From an uncultured Muribaculaceae bacterium (lineage in GTDB: Bacteria > Bacteroidota > Bacteroidia > Bacteroidales > Muribaculaceae): a DNA stretch of 64,000 bases. The notes beneath the pieces are model-generated. The model saw only the letters and a program-made list of their open reading frames with translations. It was not told the DNA's origin and searched no databases. The stretch lies in assembly GCA_910584365.1 (NCBI GenBank), contig CAJUAF010000006.1, positions 85,197 through 149,196 on the forward strand, given 5' to 3'. Position 1 is the first letter of the stretch. Each line of letters opens with the position of its first letter. A program made the position numbers and the translations under genes. Shown one piece after another: positions 44,816 through 53,760 of the stretch.

Positions 44816-44919
44816 CATCACAGCACCATGCCCTACCAGCTTTCCCTGGAAACATTTCTATGCGGCAGGGTGTTATAACTTATGATAATTTTTTGCCGGT
44901 TAATCTTATTCCCCACGCC

Positions 44920-45732
44920 ATGTTAGAAAAAATCAACCAGACAGCAGAATTTCTCCGCTCGCAGGTGAGCGATATGCCCCGAATCGCAATTATTCTCGGA
45001 ACCGGTCTCGGCCCCCTGGCCGATATGATCGAGGATAAGACGGTGATTCCATACTCCACCATCCCCAATTTCCCGGTATCGACAGTAGAGGGCCACAGCG
45101 GCAACTTCATCTTCGGCAACCTTGCCGGCAAGCGCGTCATGGCCATGCAGGGCCGTTTCCACTACTATGAGGGATACGACATGAAGACCGTCACCTTCCC
45201 CGTACGCGTAATGCGGGCCCTCGGAGTAGAGACGCTCATCGTCTCCAATGCCGCCGGAGGCATGAACAAGGAATTCCAGGTAGGAGACGTAATGGTAATC
45301 ACCGACCATATCAACCTCTTCCCCGAGAATCCCCTCCGCGGCAAGAACTACAACGAACTGGGAGTACGCTTCCCGGCCATGACCGAGGCTTACTCCAAAC
45401 GTCTTGTTGCGATAGCCGACCGCCTGGCCCAGGAAAAACAGATCCGCCTGATGCACGGAGTATATGTCGGCACTCCCGGCCCGACATTCGAGACTCCCGC
45501 CGAATATGAATATTTCCGCATCATAGGAGGGGACGCCGTCGGTATGTCCACCGTCCCTGAAGTGATCGTCGCCAGACATGGCGGCATGGAGGTGTTCGGC
45601 CTGTCGGTCATCACCGACCTGGGGGGCAAAGACATCACCCAGGTACCCACCCACGAAGAAGTACAGCAGGCGGCCATAACCGCCGAGCCTGTCACCAAAG
45701 CTCTTGTGCATGACCTTGTAGGCGCTCTCTGA
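44920..45732 (+). CDS. punA: Purine-nucleoside phosphorylase, trimeric class I
   Basis: A 270-residue enzyme that releases the base from inosine and guanosine for purine salvage. The start ATG 44920 (MLEKINQTAEFL) is the family N-terminus; 20 more upstream codons are open but do not match. Motifs include the phosphate loop ILGTGLGPLAD, VEGHSGNF, GRFHYYEGYDM, the phosphate/base region SNAAGGMN, and the substrate segment TFETPAEYEYFRIIGGDAVGMSTVPEV with the Glu of the base site. A terminator-like hairpin follows. Confidence 0.95.
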   Translation: MLEKINQTAEFLRSQVSDMPRIAIILGTGLGPLADMIEDKTVIPYSTIPNFPVSTVEGHSGNFIFGNLAGKRVMAMQGRFHYYEGYDMKTVTFPVRVMRALGVETLIVSNAAGGMNKEFQVGDVMVITDHINLFPENPLRGKNYNELGVRFPAMTEAYSKRLVAIADRLAQEKQIRLMHGVYVGTPGPTFETPAEYEYFRIIGGDAVGMSTVPEVIVARHGGMEVFGLSVITDLGGKDITQVPTHEEVQQAAITAEPVTKALVHDLVGAL

Positions 45733-45745
45733 CCGCCTCTTTTCC

Positions 45746-45774
45746 GGGGAAGAGACTGCTCTTCCCCTTCTGTT
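45746..45774 (+). terminator. Terminator after punA
   Basis: A 9-bp stem GGGGAAGAG / CTCTTCCCC (45746-45754 / 45759-45767) with loop ACTG and TTCTGTTT after it. It is only 18 bases from the thiL start, so it may attenuate rather than fully stop read-through. Confidence 0.7.
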
Positions 45775-45791
45775 TAAATCAGCCCTTGATT

Positions 45792-46829
45792 ATGGAAGAA
45801 AAAGCCACTGAAATATCCACCATCGGGGAATTCGGCCTCATCGACCGCCTGACCCGCGATTTTCCGCTACGCAACAAGTCCTCCCTCAAAGGGGTCGGCG
45901 ATGACTGCGCCGTCATGGAATACAAGGACACCGAAGTCCTTGTCTCCACAGACCTTCTTGTCGAAGGCATACATTTCGACCTGACCTACGTTCCCCTGAA
46001 ACATCTGGGCTACAAGGCAGCCGTAGTGAATTTCTCGGACATCTACGCCATGAACGGCCATCCCCGCCAGATTACCGTGTCGCTGGCCATCTCCAAGCGT
46101 TTCACCGTGGAACACATGGAAGAACTTTACAGCGGCATCCGCCTGGCCTGCGACATCTACGGCGTGGACCTCGTCGGAGGGGACACGACCTCCTCGCGCT
46201 CCGGCCTGATAATCTCCGTGACAGCCATAGGGGACGCCCCCGCAGGCAATATCGCCTACCGTTCGGGAGCCAAAGACACCGATCTCATCTGCGTCTCCGG
46301 CGACCTCGGGGCGGCATATATGGGACTCCAGCTGCTGGAACGCGAAAAAGTAGCCTCCGCAGGTCAGAAAGACTTCGTCCCCCAGTTCTCCGGCAAAGAA
46401 TACCTTATCGAACGCCAGCTGAAACCGGAAGCGCGCCGCGACGTCATCGAAAACCTCGCCAAAGAAGGCATCGTCCCCACCTCGATGATGGACATCTCCG
46501 ACGGCCTCTCCTCCGAACTGCTCCATATCTGCAAGGCCTCCGACTGCGGATGCCGCGTCTATGAGGACCGCATCCCAATCGATTACCAGACCGCCGTCAT
46601 GGCCGAGGAACTGAACATGAATCTCGTCACCGCAGCCATGAACGGCGGAGAAGACTACGAACTCCTGTTCACCGTACCCCTCCATGCCCACGAAGCGATC
46701 CGCAAAATTCCCGGCGTCCACGTCATCGGCCACATAACCAAGCCCTCCATAGGTGCCGCCCTGATTACCCGCGACGGTGCCGAAATCCCCATCCGCGCCC
46801 AGGGCTGGAACCACATGACCCCCGACTGA
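45792..46829 (+). CDS. thiL: Thiamine-monophosphate kinase
   Basis: A 345-residue enzyme of the PurM/ThiL superfamily that phosphorylates thiamine monophosphate to the diphosphate. ATG 45792 (MEEKATEISTIGEFGLIDRL) is taken; a TTG two codons earlier is less likely. Motifs: GVGDDCAVM (metal/ATP), DLLVEGIHFDL, HLGYKAAVVNFSDIYAMNG, DLVGGDTTSS, and C-terminal DISDGLSSELLHI and NGGEDYELLF. All metal-binding Asp residues are present. No other thiamine genes are nearby. Confidence 0.95.
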   Translation: MEEKATEISTIGEFGLIDRLTRDFPLRNKSSLKGVGDDCAVMEYKDTEVLVSTDLLVEGIHFDLTYVPLKHLGYKAAVVNFSDIYAMNGHPRQITVSLAISKRFTVEHMEELYSGIRLACDIYGVDLVGGDTTSSRSGLIISVTAIGDAPAGNIAYRSGAKDTDLICVSGDLGAAYMGLQLLEREKVASAGQKDFVPQFSGKEYLIERQLKPEARRDVIENLAKEGIVPTSMMDISDGLSSELLHICKASDCGCRVYEDRIPIDYQTAVMAEELNMNLVTAAMNGGEDYELLFTVPLHAHEAIRKIPGVHVIGHITKPSIGAALITRDGAEIPIRAQGWNHMTPD

Positions 46830-46863
46830 TTCCCGCTCACCCCACTATATTTTTTATATCATA

Positions 46864-46904
46864 AGCAGAACTGCCCCCCCTTGACCGGGGGCAGTTCTGC
46901 TTTT
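46864..46904 (+). terminator. Strong terminator after thiL
   Basis: A perfect 15-bp stem (46864-46878 / 46887-46901, AGCAGAACTGCCCCC with its complement), loop of 8, and TTTT following. It insulates the next operon. The gap on to 47128 otherwise holds AT-rich leader sequence and the -7 box at 47009. Confidence 0.9.
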
Positions 46905-47008
46905 ATTGTAAAAAACCGTTCCCCGGCCGTAAAAAGGCAGCATCCGTAGCAAGTTCCATCTTTTAACTAATTTTAACTTTCGGGGGGGTAAAAATGAAGG
47001 GTTTTTAT

Positions 47009-47016
47009 TAACTTTG
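47009..47016 (+). promoter_or_regulatory. -7 element of the eight-gene exported-protein operon
   Basis: TAACTTTG followed by CAAC, exact consensus. The transcript would begin near 47023 and have a leader of about 105 AT-rich bases. No TTTG is seen at -33; the region there is a G-run instead. Confidence 0.6.
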
Positions 47017-47128
47017 CAACATATTTTAATTAAAATACACAAGTTGTAATACTCTAAACCGCCAAACCTTAAATTACCTGATTCTCAACCAGGAATCGTT
47101 CAGACAGAAACCAATTTTATTACATAAT

Positions 47129-47608
47129 ATGCGCAAATTAGCAATTATCATCCTGGCCTTATTCACGGTATGCGCCTTCTCCATGGAGGCCAAAGACAAG
47201 GCTATGCCCGAATATGAACTTGTCGGCAACGGCACGGGAGCCCAGGGAACCTACCTGATAACGGTGTCAGTCATAAGCAAGAAAAAAGATGTCAGCAACG
47301 CCGAACTGGCCCGCTGCGCCGTACATGGAGTACTATTCAGGGGATTTGCCAATAAAGACAAACGCCAGTCCCAGAAGCCGCTGGCCGGAAGCCCGTCGGT
47401 CGAAGCAAGCCATCCGGACTTCTTCAATTCCTTCTTCGCCGAAGGTGGGCCATGCGCTTCATACGTAAGCGAAGTCTCCGGATCACGGCAGGTCATAAAG
47501 GCCGGAAAACAGTATAAGGTGTCTGCCACCGTGACAGTCAACAAAGACCAGCTGCGCCGCGACCTTGAGGATGCCGGCATAATAAAAGGTCTCAATTCAG
47601 CATTTTAA
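47129..47608 (+). CDS. Small exported LPP20-like protein, unknown (operon gene 1)
   Basis: A 159-residue protein with signal peptide MRKLAIIILALFTVCAFSMEA. The mature part has the outline of an LPP20/FlgP-like fold: a strand-rich start (GTYLITVSVISKKK), a helix ARCAVHGVLFRGF, then HPDFFNSFFAEGG and a C-terminal VTVNKDQLRRDLEDAGIIKGL. It is paralogous to gene 3 of this operon, which aligns at AVRAVLFEGI, YFNRFFADGG and RVDRAALRQRLIDDGIIK. The function is unknown. It is 18 bases from the next gene. The LPP20 comparison is by overall shape only. Confidence 0.7.
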   Translation: MRKLAIIILALFTVCAFSMEAKDKAMPEYELVGNGTGAQGTYLITVSVISKKKDVSNAELARCAVHGVLFRGFANKDKRQSQKPLAGSPSVEASHPDFFNSFFAEGGPCASYVSEVSGSRQVIKAGKQYKVSATVTVNKDQLRRDLEDAGIIKGLNSAF

Positions 47609-47626
47609 TCTTTCACATACCGGATT

Positions 47627-48340
47627 ATGAAGAAACGACTTCTGACGATTATAGTGGCGCTGGCGTCTCTGCTGACGGCCTCCGCCGACGGACGTACAGC
47701 CTGGGTGTTCCTCAACAACGGCAACATCGTCAAAGGCACCGTCACAAAAACAGATACCAAAGTGTTCATCACCACCGACGACGGCAGCGAACTGTCTTAT
47801 CCGATGCTGGAAGTCAACCGTATCTCCTATAAAGCTCCGAAACTTCCCGCCGTGGGGACTGACCCGGACCTTAAGGATATGGCCGACAGTGACAAAGGCT
47901 TCTGGTTCAGCGCCCAGTTGAGCGGCGCCTACACGCTCTTCCTTAGTCATCACTGCTCCCCCTGGACCGAACTCGACCTTGCCGGCGGTTACCGATTCAG
48001 CCAATATCTTAAAGTCGGTATCGGCGTGGGAGGACGCTACTACTTCGAGAACTCAAAACTGCGTGACAGCAGCATAAAATGGTCATTCCCTATCTACGCC
48101 ACAGTCCGGGGCAATTTCCTTCCAGACACTTACCGCACAGTCACTCCATATTATGCCGTAGATCTGGGAGGCGCCATCCGCGACGGATTCATGTGGCGTC
48201 CGACATTCGGAATCCGCGTGGGTCAGACCCGCTCCGCCTTTCTTGTAGGGGTTTCCTATACCGGACAGTCCCTGCGCTATTGGACCGGTAAAGACAAATA
48301 TGTATCTTCCCTGGGTATCACCGTGGGTTACGAATTTTAA
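47627..48340 (+). CDS. Outer-membrane protein with N-terminal small domain (operon gene 2)
   Basis: A 237-residue protein with signal peptide MKKRLLTIIVALASLLTASA. Residues 22-65 (WVFLNNGNIVKGTVTKTD...LEVNRISY) look like a small SH3-like or DUF-type beta module of the kind that recurs at the start of Bacteroidota exported proteins. From about residue 90 on it is a beta-barrel with alternating strands, ending SSLGITVGYEF, a typical outer-membrane C-terminus. It is probably the outer-membrane component of whatever the operon builds. No family is recognised. Confidence 0.7.
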   Translation: MKKRLLTIIVALASLLTASADGRTAWVFLNNGNIVKGTVTKTDTKVFITTDDGSELSYPMLEVNRISYKAPKLPAVGTDPDLKDMADSDKGFWFSAQLSGAYTLFLSHHCSPWTELDLAGGYRFSQYLKVGIGVGGRYYFENSKLRDSSIKWSFPIYATVRGNFLPDTYRTVTPYYAVDLGGAIRDGFMWRPTFGIRVGQTRSAFLVGVSYTGQSLRYWTGKDKYVSSLGITVGYEF

Positions 48341-48359
48341 ATATCATACTCCATAATTC

Positions 48360-48851
48360 ATGAAACTGATTACAAGCCTTACAGGAGCCGCCCTGGCGCT
48401 GCTGACCCTCGCAGGATGCAAGACTCCGCAGGTCATTGACAGCACTTACGCCGGCTCCACCTTTGCCATAGAATGTATGGGTACAGACCTGGATGGTTCG
48501 CAGACGCTCCGCAGCTGGGGAACAGGCAAGAATAAAGCCCAGGCGATGGAGAACGCCAAAAAGAACGCTGTCCGCGCCGTCCTGTTTGAAGGAATCAACG
48601 CCGGGACAGGAGACTGCAACCGCAAGCCTCTGATTTTCGAAGTCAACGCGGAAGAAAAATACGAACAGTATTTCAACCGCTTTTTCGCTGACGGAGGCGC
48701 CTACAAAGCCTTTACCTCGATGACCGACGAGAAGCGGACTTCGCGCCTTAAAAGTACCAATTCGGCTATCGAAAGCTGGGGCATCGTTGTGCGGGTCGAC
48801 CGCGCGGCCCTGCGTCAGCGCCTGATTGACGACGGCATTATCAAACCTTAA
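48360..48851 (+). CDS. LPP20-like lipoprotein, paralog of gene 1 (operon gene 3)
   Basis: A 163-residue lipoprotein (lipobox LTLAGC, Cys near 20). The body has SQTLRSWGTGKNKAQAMENAKKNAVRAVLFEG, where an Ala-rich helix follows a short strand, as in LPP20/LPP-type and CsgG-associated proteins, and ends VRVDRAALRQRLIDDGIIKP. Relationship to gene 1 is shown by the shared VLF-G, FFA[ED]GG and L[RQ]-x-L-x-[DE]-x-GIIK blocks. It is 19 bases after gene 2. The role is not known; a lipoprotein next to a soluble paralog suggests a lipid-anchored and a free subunit of one assembly. Confidence 0.7.
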   Translation: MKLITSLTGAALALLTLAGCKTPQVIDSTYAGSTFAIECMGTDLDGSQTLRSWGTGKNKAQAMENAKKNAVRAVLFEGINAGTGDCNRKPLIFEVNAEEKYEQYFNRFFADGGAYKAFTSMTDEKRTSRLKSTNSAIESWGIVVRVDRAALRQRLIDDGIIKP

Positions 48852-48868
48852 ACCACACTGAAACAGTC

Positions 48869-49846
48869 ATGTTATCCGGAATCAGAAATATACTGGCCGC
48901 CGCGACAGGCCTGTTGCTGCTGACGGTAACCGCAGCGCCGGCCTCCCACGCCCAGGCCAAAAAGCCTACGATTATGGTTGTCCCCGATGACGCCTGGTGT
49001 ACGGCCAACGGCTACATTATCGAAACCGACAACCAGGGGAAAACCACCCGTACACCCGACTATGAACGCGCTCTCCAGGAGAATATCGACCTGGTGACCA
49101 CAATTACAAAAATCGGAGAACTGATGAACGAGCGACAGTTCCCCCTGAAAGATCTGTCAACAGTAATCAAGAACCTCAACCGCAACGCCGCCGAGGACGA
49201 AATGCTTGTCAGCCGCACATCGGGAGCTTCCCTCGCCGAAACTCCTTATGACCGCGTGATAACCCGGGCTAAAGCCGATATCATAGTGGAAGTGCTGTGG
49301 CGGGTGAACACCACGGGCCCCAAGCGCTCCATCACATATCAGCTCAAGGGCGTGGACGCATATTCCGGCAAGAATATCGCATCGGCCGAAGGCACCGGCG
49401 CTCCCTCTTTCTCGGCGGAAATCCCGGTTCTCATCGAAGAGGCTGTCCTGGAGAAAATGGACGGCTTCACCTCTCAGCTCCAGAGCCACTTCGACGATAT
49501 GGTCGAGAACGGCCGGGAGGTGGTTCTGAATGTCCGCGTATTCGACAACGGCAGCGGGCTATCGCTTGAAGACGAATATGACGGCGAGGAGCTGGCCGAA
49601 ATCATCGACTCATGGATGGCCCAGAACACAGTCAATCACCGCTTCAATCTCTCGGATCAGACAGAAAACCTCATGAATTTCGAGCAGGTACGCATCCCCC
49701 TCTACCGTCCCAACGGCAATCCGATGGATACGCGCCATTTCGCCAATTCTCTGCGCAAGTTCCTGGGCGCCGCCCCCTATAACATCACCTCAAAGGTGGT
49801 GACCAAAGGACTGGGCCGCGCCGACGTAATCTTAGGAGAGAAATAA
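48869..49846 (+). CDS. DUF6175 family exported protein (operon gene 4)
   Basis: A 325-residue protein with signal peptide ending ASHA/QA. The mature protein matches my recollection of DUF6175: KPTIMVVPDDAWCTANGYI at the start, KIGELMNERQFPLKDLSTV, TPYDRVITRAKADIIVEVLWRV, LQSHFDDMVENGREVVLNVR and the C-terminal LGAAPYNITSKVVTKGLG. The middle has the alternating pattern of an ABC-like scaffold similar to LPP20/CsgG periplasmic domains. DUF6175 occurs in Bacteroidales in clusters of exported proteins like this one. There is no catalytic motif. The 18-base gap to gene 3 implies coupling. Confidence 0.8.
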   Translation: MLSGIRNILAAATGLLLLTVTAAPASHAQAKKPTIMVVPDDAWCTANGYIIETDNQGKTTRTPDYERALQENIDLVTTITKIGELMNERQFPLKDLSTVIKNLNRNAAEDEMLVSRTSGASLAETPYDRVITRAKADIIVEVLWRVNTTGPKRSITYQLKGVDAYSGKNIASAEGTGAPSFSAEIPVLIEEAVLEKMDGFTSQLQSHFDDMVENGREVVLNVRVFDNGSGLSLEDEYDGEELAEIIDSWMAQNTVNHRFNLSDQTENLMNFEQVRIPLYRPNGNPMDTRHFANSLRKFLGAAPYNITSKVVTKGLGRADVILGEK

Positions 49847-49870
49847 CCCTATGACCCCAATTCCGACGAT

Positions 49871-50803
49871 ATGAAAAAAACTATATTATCTCTGGGGATT
49901 CTGCTGGCAACCGCTTTTGCCGGAAACGCCGAGCAGTGTGACCTCCATATTCAGGTCGTGACTCCCGACACCGAAATGTGTGCCGGCGACGCATCCGTAG
50001 GCAACCTTCTGGCCTCGCGGCTTACGCGGGCGCTCACGGCAGACGGTGTGACTGCCGACGATTCCTATGGTCAGCTTTACATCAGCGGACGTTTCGATGA
50101 CATTTACAAAGAGACCCTCCCCGGCCCTCCCGTTCAGACGGTAGTCCACACATCGCTGACGCTTATGGTGGCCGACATATTCGGCAATAAAGTCTTTGAC
50201 TCCGAGACTTTCGACCTGCGGGGAGTAGGGACATCCCCCCAGCGCGCCTACATCAATGCCCTCAGCCAGCTCAACAGCCGCAACAAGGCGCTTGAACGCT
50301 TCATAGACCGCGCCCGCGGGAAGGTCATCTCCTACTTCGACGCCAATTACCGCTCCCTGCTGGCCAAAGCCCGCACAGCCGCCGCACAGCATGATTTCGA
50401 TCAGGCTCTCTATCTCACCTCCCTTATCCCGCAATGTTCCGCCGGTTATCCCGAAGCGGAAAGGGCCATGCTGAAGTATTATCAGCAATATATCGACAAC
50501 GAAGGGCAGATTCTGCTCAACAAAGCCCGCGCCGAGTTCGCCATGATGCCAAACGCGGAAGGAGCCTCCCGCGCCTATGCCTACCTCAACCGCATCGACA
50601 CAGAATCCTCCGCATACGGCGCCGCCCAGTCCTTTGCCCGCGAAATCGAGAAGCAGACAAAGGCCGAATATAACTTTCAGGTACATCAGAAATACAACGA
50701 CGCCAATACCCTGCGCCTGAAACAGATTGACGCCGCCCGCCAGATCGGTGTGGCCTTCGGTTCAGGGCAGGCAGCCTCTACCACGAATATACTCTGGAAA
50801 TAA
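49871..50803 (+). CDS. Exported protein with N-terminal LPP20/CsgG-like domain, unknown (operon gene 5)
   Basis: A 310-residue protein with signal peptide MKKTILSLGILLATAFAGNA. An N-terminal alpha/beta domain (about 22-150) has LLASRLTRALTADGV and LTLMVADIFGNKVFDSETFDL, the general pattern of CsgG/TolB-N-like domains. The C-terminal half (about 150-285) is a helical region rich in Ala, Gln and Tyr (LLAKARTAAAQHDFDQALYLTSLI) resembling TPR helices. I know similar proteins in Bacteroides beside DUF6175 genes, without a function. Gaps to its neighbours are about 24 bases. Confidence 0.65.
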   Translation: MKKTILSLGILLATAFAGNAEQCDLHIQVVTPDTEMCAGDASVGNLLASRLTRALTADGVTADDSYGQLYISGRFDDIYKETLPGPPVQTVVHTSLTLMVADIFGNKVFDSETFDLRGVGTSPQRAYINALSQLNSRNKALERFIDRARGKVISYFDANYRSLLAKARTAAAQHDFDQALYLTSLIPQCSAGYPEAERAMLKYYQQYIDNEGQILLNKARAEFAMMPNAEGASRAYAYLNRIDTESSAYGAAQSFAREIEKQTKAEYNFQVHQKYNDANTLRLKQIDAARQIGVAFGSGQAASTTNILWK

Positions 50804-50826
50804 ACAATCAAATTCTTTAACCTGTC

Positions 50827-52470
50827 ATGACACAATTGCGAATAGCCTTTACCCTGCTCCTGACGGCACTTGTCGGCGCCCTTTCGGCCCAGACCCTGAC
50901 CGTCATGAAGGAGAAAGAGAAATACGGCTATGCCGATGAAAACGGCAAAATGATAATCAAGGCCCAGTACACCCAGGCCTATCCCTTCGAGAACGGCAAA
51001 GCCAAAGTACGCAAAGGGGACAAATGGGGCTACATCGATGAAAAAGGGAAAGCCCTGATAGCCATCGATTACGAGAATATCGAGCCGTTTGAAAACGGCA
51101 TCGCCCGCGTAAAAAAAGGTGGTAAATACGGATATATCAAGGAAGACGGGACTGTCTATATCAAACCCGAATACGACTTCATAGGCACCTTCAACGAAGA
51201 CGGATGGCTGTGGGTCGGAAAAGGAAAATCCCTCAAGGAATCCAACAAGGGACTGTACCGTCACGACCAGCTTATAATGAAACCAGGTCCGCAATACCTC
51301 GGGTTCTATCTACGCACCGACTCGGCGGATTACACTGACGGGCACCCCATAGGCACGAATGAAGCCGGGCCCGTCCATAATGAAATCAAGACTAATTTCT
51401 GTCGTCTCTCCCGCTCCACCGAGCCTTATATCTGGACGATGCCCCTGGGTATATACACCAGGATCTTCGATCTTGACGGAGTGCAGGTCGTAGCCCAGCA
51501 GACCGGCGCCGTAGGTATGCCTAAGGACGGTTACTCCATCGTCCGGAAATACACCAGCAAGAAAGGGAAAACATATTACGATTTCAACTATGTTGCCGCA
51601 GACGGTAAATCCAAAAAACTGTTCAAGAAAGACATCCGCCAACAAGTAGACACAGCTGACATCTATGAGAGCTGCACTCCCTTCCACAACGGCAAAGCCC
51701 TCTGCGGCACCGAAAGCCTCGCATACCTGATTGACAACCAGGGAAACACACTGACGGATATGTATGACCGGCTGACGCCTGTAAAGGGGCTCGGCTATAT
51801 CTCCCGCCAGGGAGACCGTTACGGTCTCCTGTCTCTCGGTGGCCAGGAAAACGTAGCCCCCTCTTTCCAGCTTATTCTCCCCCCGTTTGAAGGAAGTCAG
51901 ATTCTTCCCGCCCAGGACAACAGCACTGGGCGTTTCGGATTCATTGATTTCTCAGGCAAACAGCTCGTCCCCTTCAGATTTGAAGACGCTATCGCCTTCA
52001 CTGACGGCAAGGGATATGTAAAGGAAAACGGCTATTACGGTATTGTGGACCTGCAGGGAAACTACATTGTCAAAAACCGGTGGCAGCACATACTTCCCGC
52101 CACAACTGCCGGATGTGACTACCTTTGGGTACAGTCTCCCGAGACGTCCAAATGGCAGTGTCTGAACATTTCCCGCGATGCTCTCAGCTTCGACAGCGCT
52201 TTCGACGGAGCAAATTCATTCGATGACAAGGGACGCGCCCTGATTATGTCCGGCGACAAAATCGGCGCTGTATCCGTGGACGGCACTTCTATTCTCCCGG
52301 TGAGATTCACCACACAGGACATCGCCAGCGCCGCCCTGCGGTATCTTGACAATGAAGGGAAATCTTTCATGAACGATACCGAAGCTTTCCGCTTCAATAT
52401 CTACAACAACGGTGAGCGCCACAAATACCGTCTCCATCAGCAGATCGCCGATGAAATGTGGGACTTCTAA
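50827..52470 (+). CDS. Exported WG repeat protein (operon gene 6)
   Basis: A 547-residue protein with signal peptide MTQLRIAFTLLLTALVGALSA. It is built from KWG/WG repeats: EKYGYADENGKMIIKAQY, DKWGYIDEKGKALIAIDY and GKYGYIKEDGTVYIKPEY lie one after another in residues 35-120, and more divergent copies (RFGFIDFSGKQLVPFRFED, GYYGIVDLQGNYIVKNRW) lie near 375-425. WG repeats form a beta-propeller-like or solenoid binding surface and occur in secreted proteins of many phyla. It has no catalytic signature. Its place in the operon suggests a periplasmic or surface binding component. Confidence 0.85.
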   Translation: MTQLRIAFTLLLTALVGALSAQTLTVMKEKEKYGYADENGKMIIKAQYTQAYPFENGKAKVRKGDKWGYIDEKGKALIAIDYENIEPFENGIARVKKGGKYGYIKEDGTVYIKPEYDFIGTFNEDGWLWVGKGKSLKESNKGLYRHDQLIMKPGPQYLGFYLRTDSADYTDGHPIGTNEAGPVHNEIKTNFCRLSRSTEPYIWTMPLGIYTRIFDLDGVQVVAQQTGAVGMPKDGYSIVRKYTSKKGKTYYDFNYVAADGKSKKLFKKDIRQQVDTADIYESCTPFHNGKALCGTESLAYLIDNQGNTLTDMYDRLTPVKGLGYISRQGDRYGLLSLGGQENVAPSFQLILPPFEGSQILPAQDNSTGRFGFIDFSGKQLVPFRFEDAIAFTDGKGYVKENGYYGIVDLQGNYIVKNRWQHILPATTAGCDYLWVQSPETSKWQCLNISRDALSFDSAFDGANSFDDKGRALIMSGDKIGAVSVDGTSILPVRFTTQDIASAALRYLDNEGKSFMNDTEAFRFNIYNNGERHKYRLHQQIADEMWDF

Positions 52471-52494
52471 CTCCAATCTCCGAAACTCCATCCG

Positions 52495-53709
52495 ATGAAA
52501 CTCAAAAAATACTTTATTGCGGCGCTGTTGTTCGCCGCAGGCATCCAGGCCCACGCTGACCAACAGCCCCAGGATTTACAATACCGCCGCAGCTCGATAT
52601 GCAGTTTCCTGATATCGAGAGCAGACCAGTCGATGTACGATAAAATCCAGGAAAAATACCTCGAGATTCCGACTCCCGACCAATACAACAACCACGACCT
52701 GAGCATCCGGATCCTCAATGTCGACAAAAAAGGGAACTATGCCGACAGCATCAGCCAGTGGCTCGATGACAACCGCATCGCCAGCCGTCTGGTAGCCAAA
52801 TGGTTCGACCGCGACATATTCACGGGACAGTGCGATATGGCTCTGGTACAGCAGCGCGGACTCTATAACGCGACAGTATTCGACAAAGAACTCGCCGCAC
52901 GCTCTTCCCGCGGACAGGCCATGCTCGCGGATGCCGGCGAGGAGCTTATAGGGAACACCTTCGTCCTTGTCCATGAGGCACATTACATCGACAATGCCAA
53001 GCGGTCTCAGAATGTCAGCACTGGTCTTAAAATCTTCGGCGCACTGGCCGGAGGAATCATCGGCGTGGATGTCAGCGACCTGTTCGATTCCCTTGGTGAC
53101 CTTGCCGCCACGTTCAAGGGATTCCGCGTGAAATTCCATACGAGTCTGTATCAGCTTGTCTGGGACGACGAGACAGCCGCCACGTTCTACAAAGATATGT
53201 ATGCCATCAATCCCGACGACGAAGGCAAGCGGAAAGCCTTCGAGGAGAACCGCGGACGCTTCAAACTCAAATTCATCGGCGATGTTGAATCAAGCGGTTC
53301 CCAGAATTCTTTCCTGGGTATCAGCGAGGAGCATCCCGACATCATGATCCGCAAAGCCTGTCAGCGTGCCATAGACGACAATGTACGCGACCTCCAGCAC
53401 AATTTCGAGGTCTTCCGTGTGAAAAGCCCTGTGACGGAAGTCAACGGAAAGGAAGTCAAGGTGCCTATCGGCCTGAAAGAGGGCGTCAACGAGGAATCCG
53501 AGTATGAGGTTCTGGAAGCCAACGAGAAAGACGGCCGCATAGAATACAAGAGAATCGGCACCATCGTTCCAGTCAAGGACAAAATCTGGGACAACCGCTT
53601 CATGGCCCTTGAGGAAGGCGCTTACGGCGCCGACCTGAACGCCACCACCTTCACCGTGAAATCCGGTTCCACCCCCTACCCCGGTGTGCTTGTACGCCAG
53701 ATGAAATAA
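52495..53709 (+). CDS. Exported protein of unknown family, conserved in Bacteroidales (operon gene 7)
   Basis: A 404-residue protein with signal peptide MKLKKYFIAALLFAAGIQAHA. The mature protein starts with LQYRRSSICSFLISRADQSM and has the blocks YLEIPTPDQYNNHDLS, NRIASRLVAKWFDRD, RGLYNATVFDKELA and GEELIGNTFVLVHEA, and a central Gly-rich hydrophobic stretch (KIFGALAGGIIGV). Near 320-350 lies VKSPVTEVNGKEVKVPIGLKEG, and the C-terminus is Gly/Pro-rich. I recall homologs in Bacteroides and Prevotella annotated only as hypothetical. A periplasmic or outer-membrane-associated role is inferred. The gap to gene 6 is 24 bases. Confidence 0.7.
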   Translation: MKLKKYFIAALLFAAGIQAHADQQPQDLQYRRSSICSFLISRADQSMYDKIQEKYLEIPTPDQYNNHDLSIRILNVDKKGNYADSISQWLDDNRIASRLVAKWFDRDIFTGQCDMALVQQRGLYNATVFDKELAARSSRGQAMLADAGEELIGNTFVLVHEAHYIDNAKRSQNVSTGLKIFGALAGGIIGVDVSDLFDSLGDLAATFKGFRVKFHTSLYQLVWDDETAATFYKDMYAINPDDEGKRKAFEENRGRFKLKFIGDVESSGSQNSFLGISEEHPDIMIRKACQRAIDDNVRDLQHNFEVFRVKSPVTEVNGKEVKVPIGLKEGVNEESEYEVLEANEKDGRIEYKRIGTIVPVKDKIWDNRFMALEEGAYGADLNATTFTVKSGSTPYPGVLVRQMK

Positions 53710-53760
53710 CTCCCTGCGCACAGATATAAACCAACCTATTCACCAATCAAATCAAACATT

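Noticed and set aside
46854..47042. Minus-strand 62-codon frame after thiL
   Set aside because: It runs through a perfect terminator hairpin and the promoter region of the next operon.
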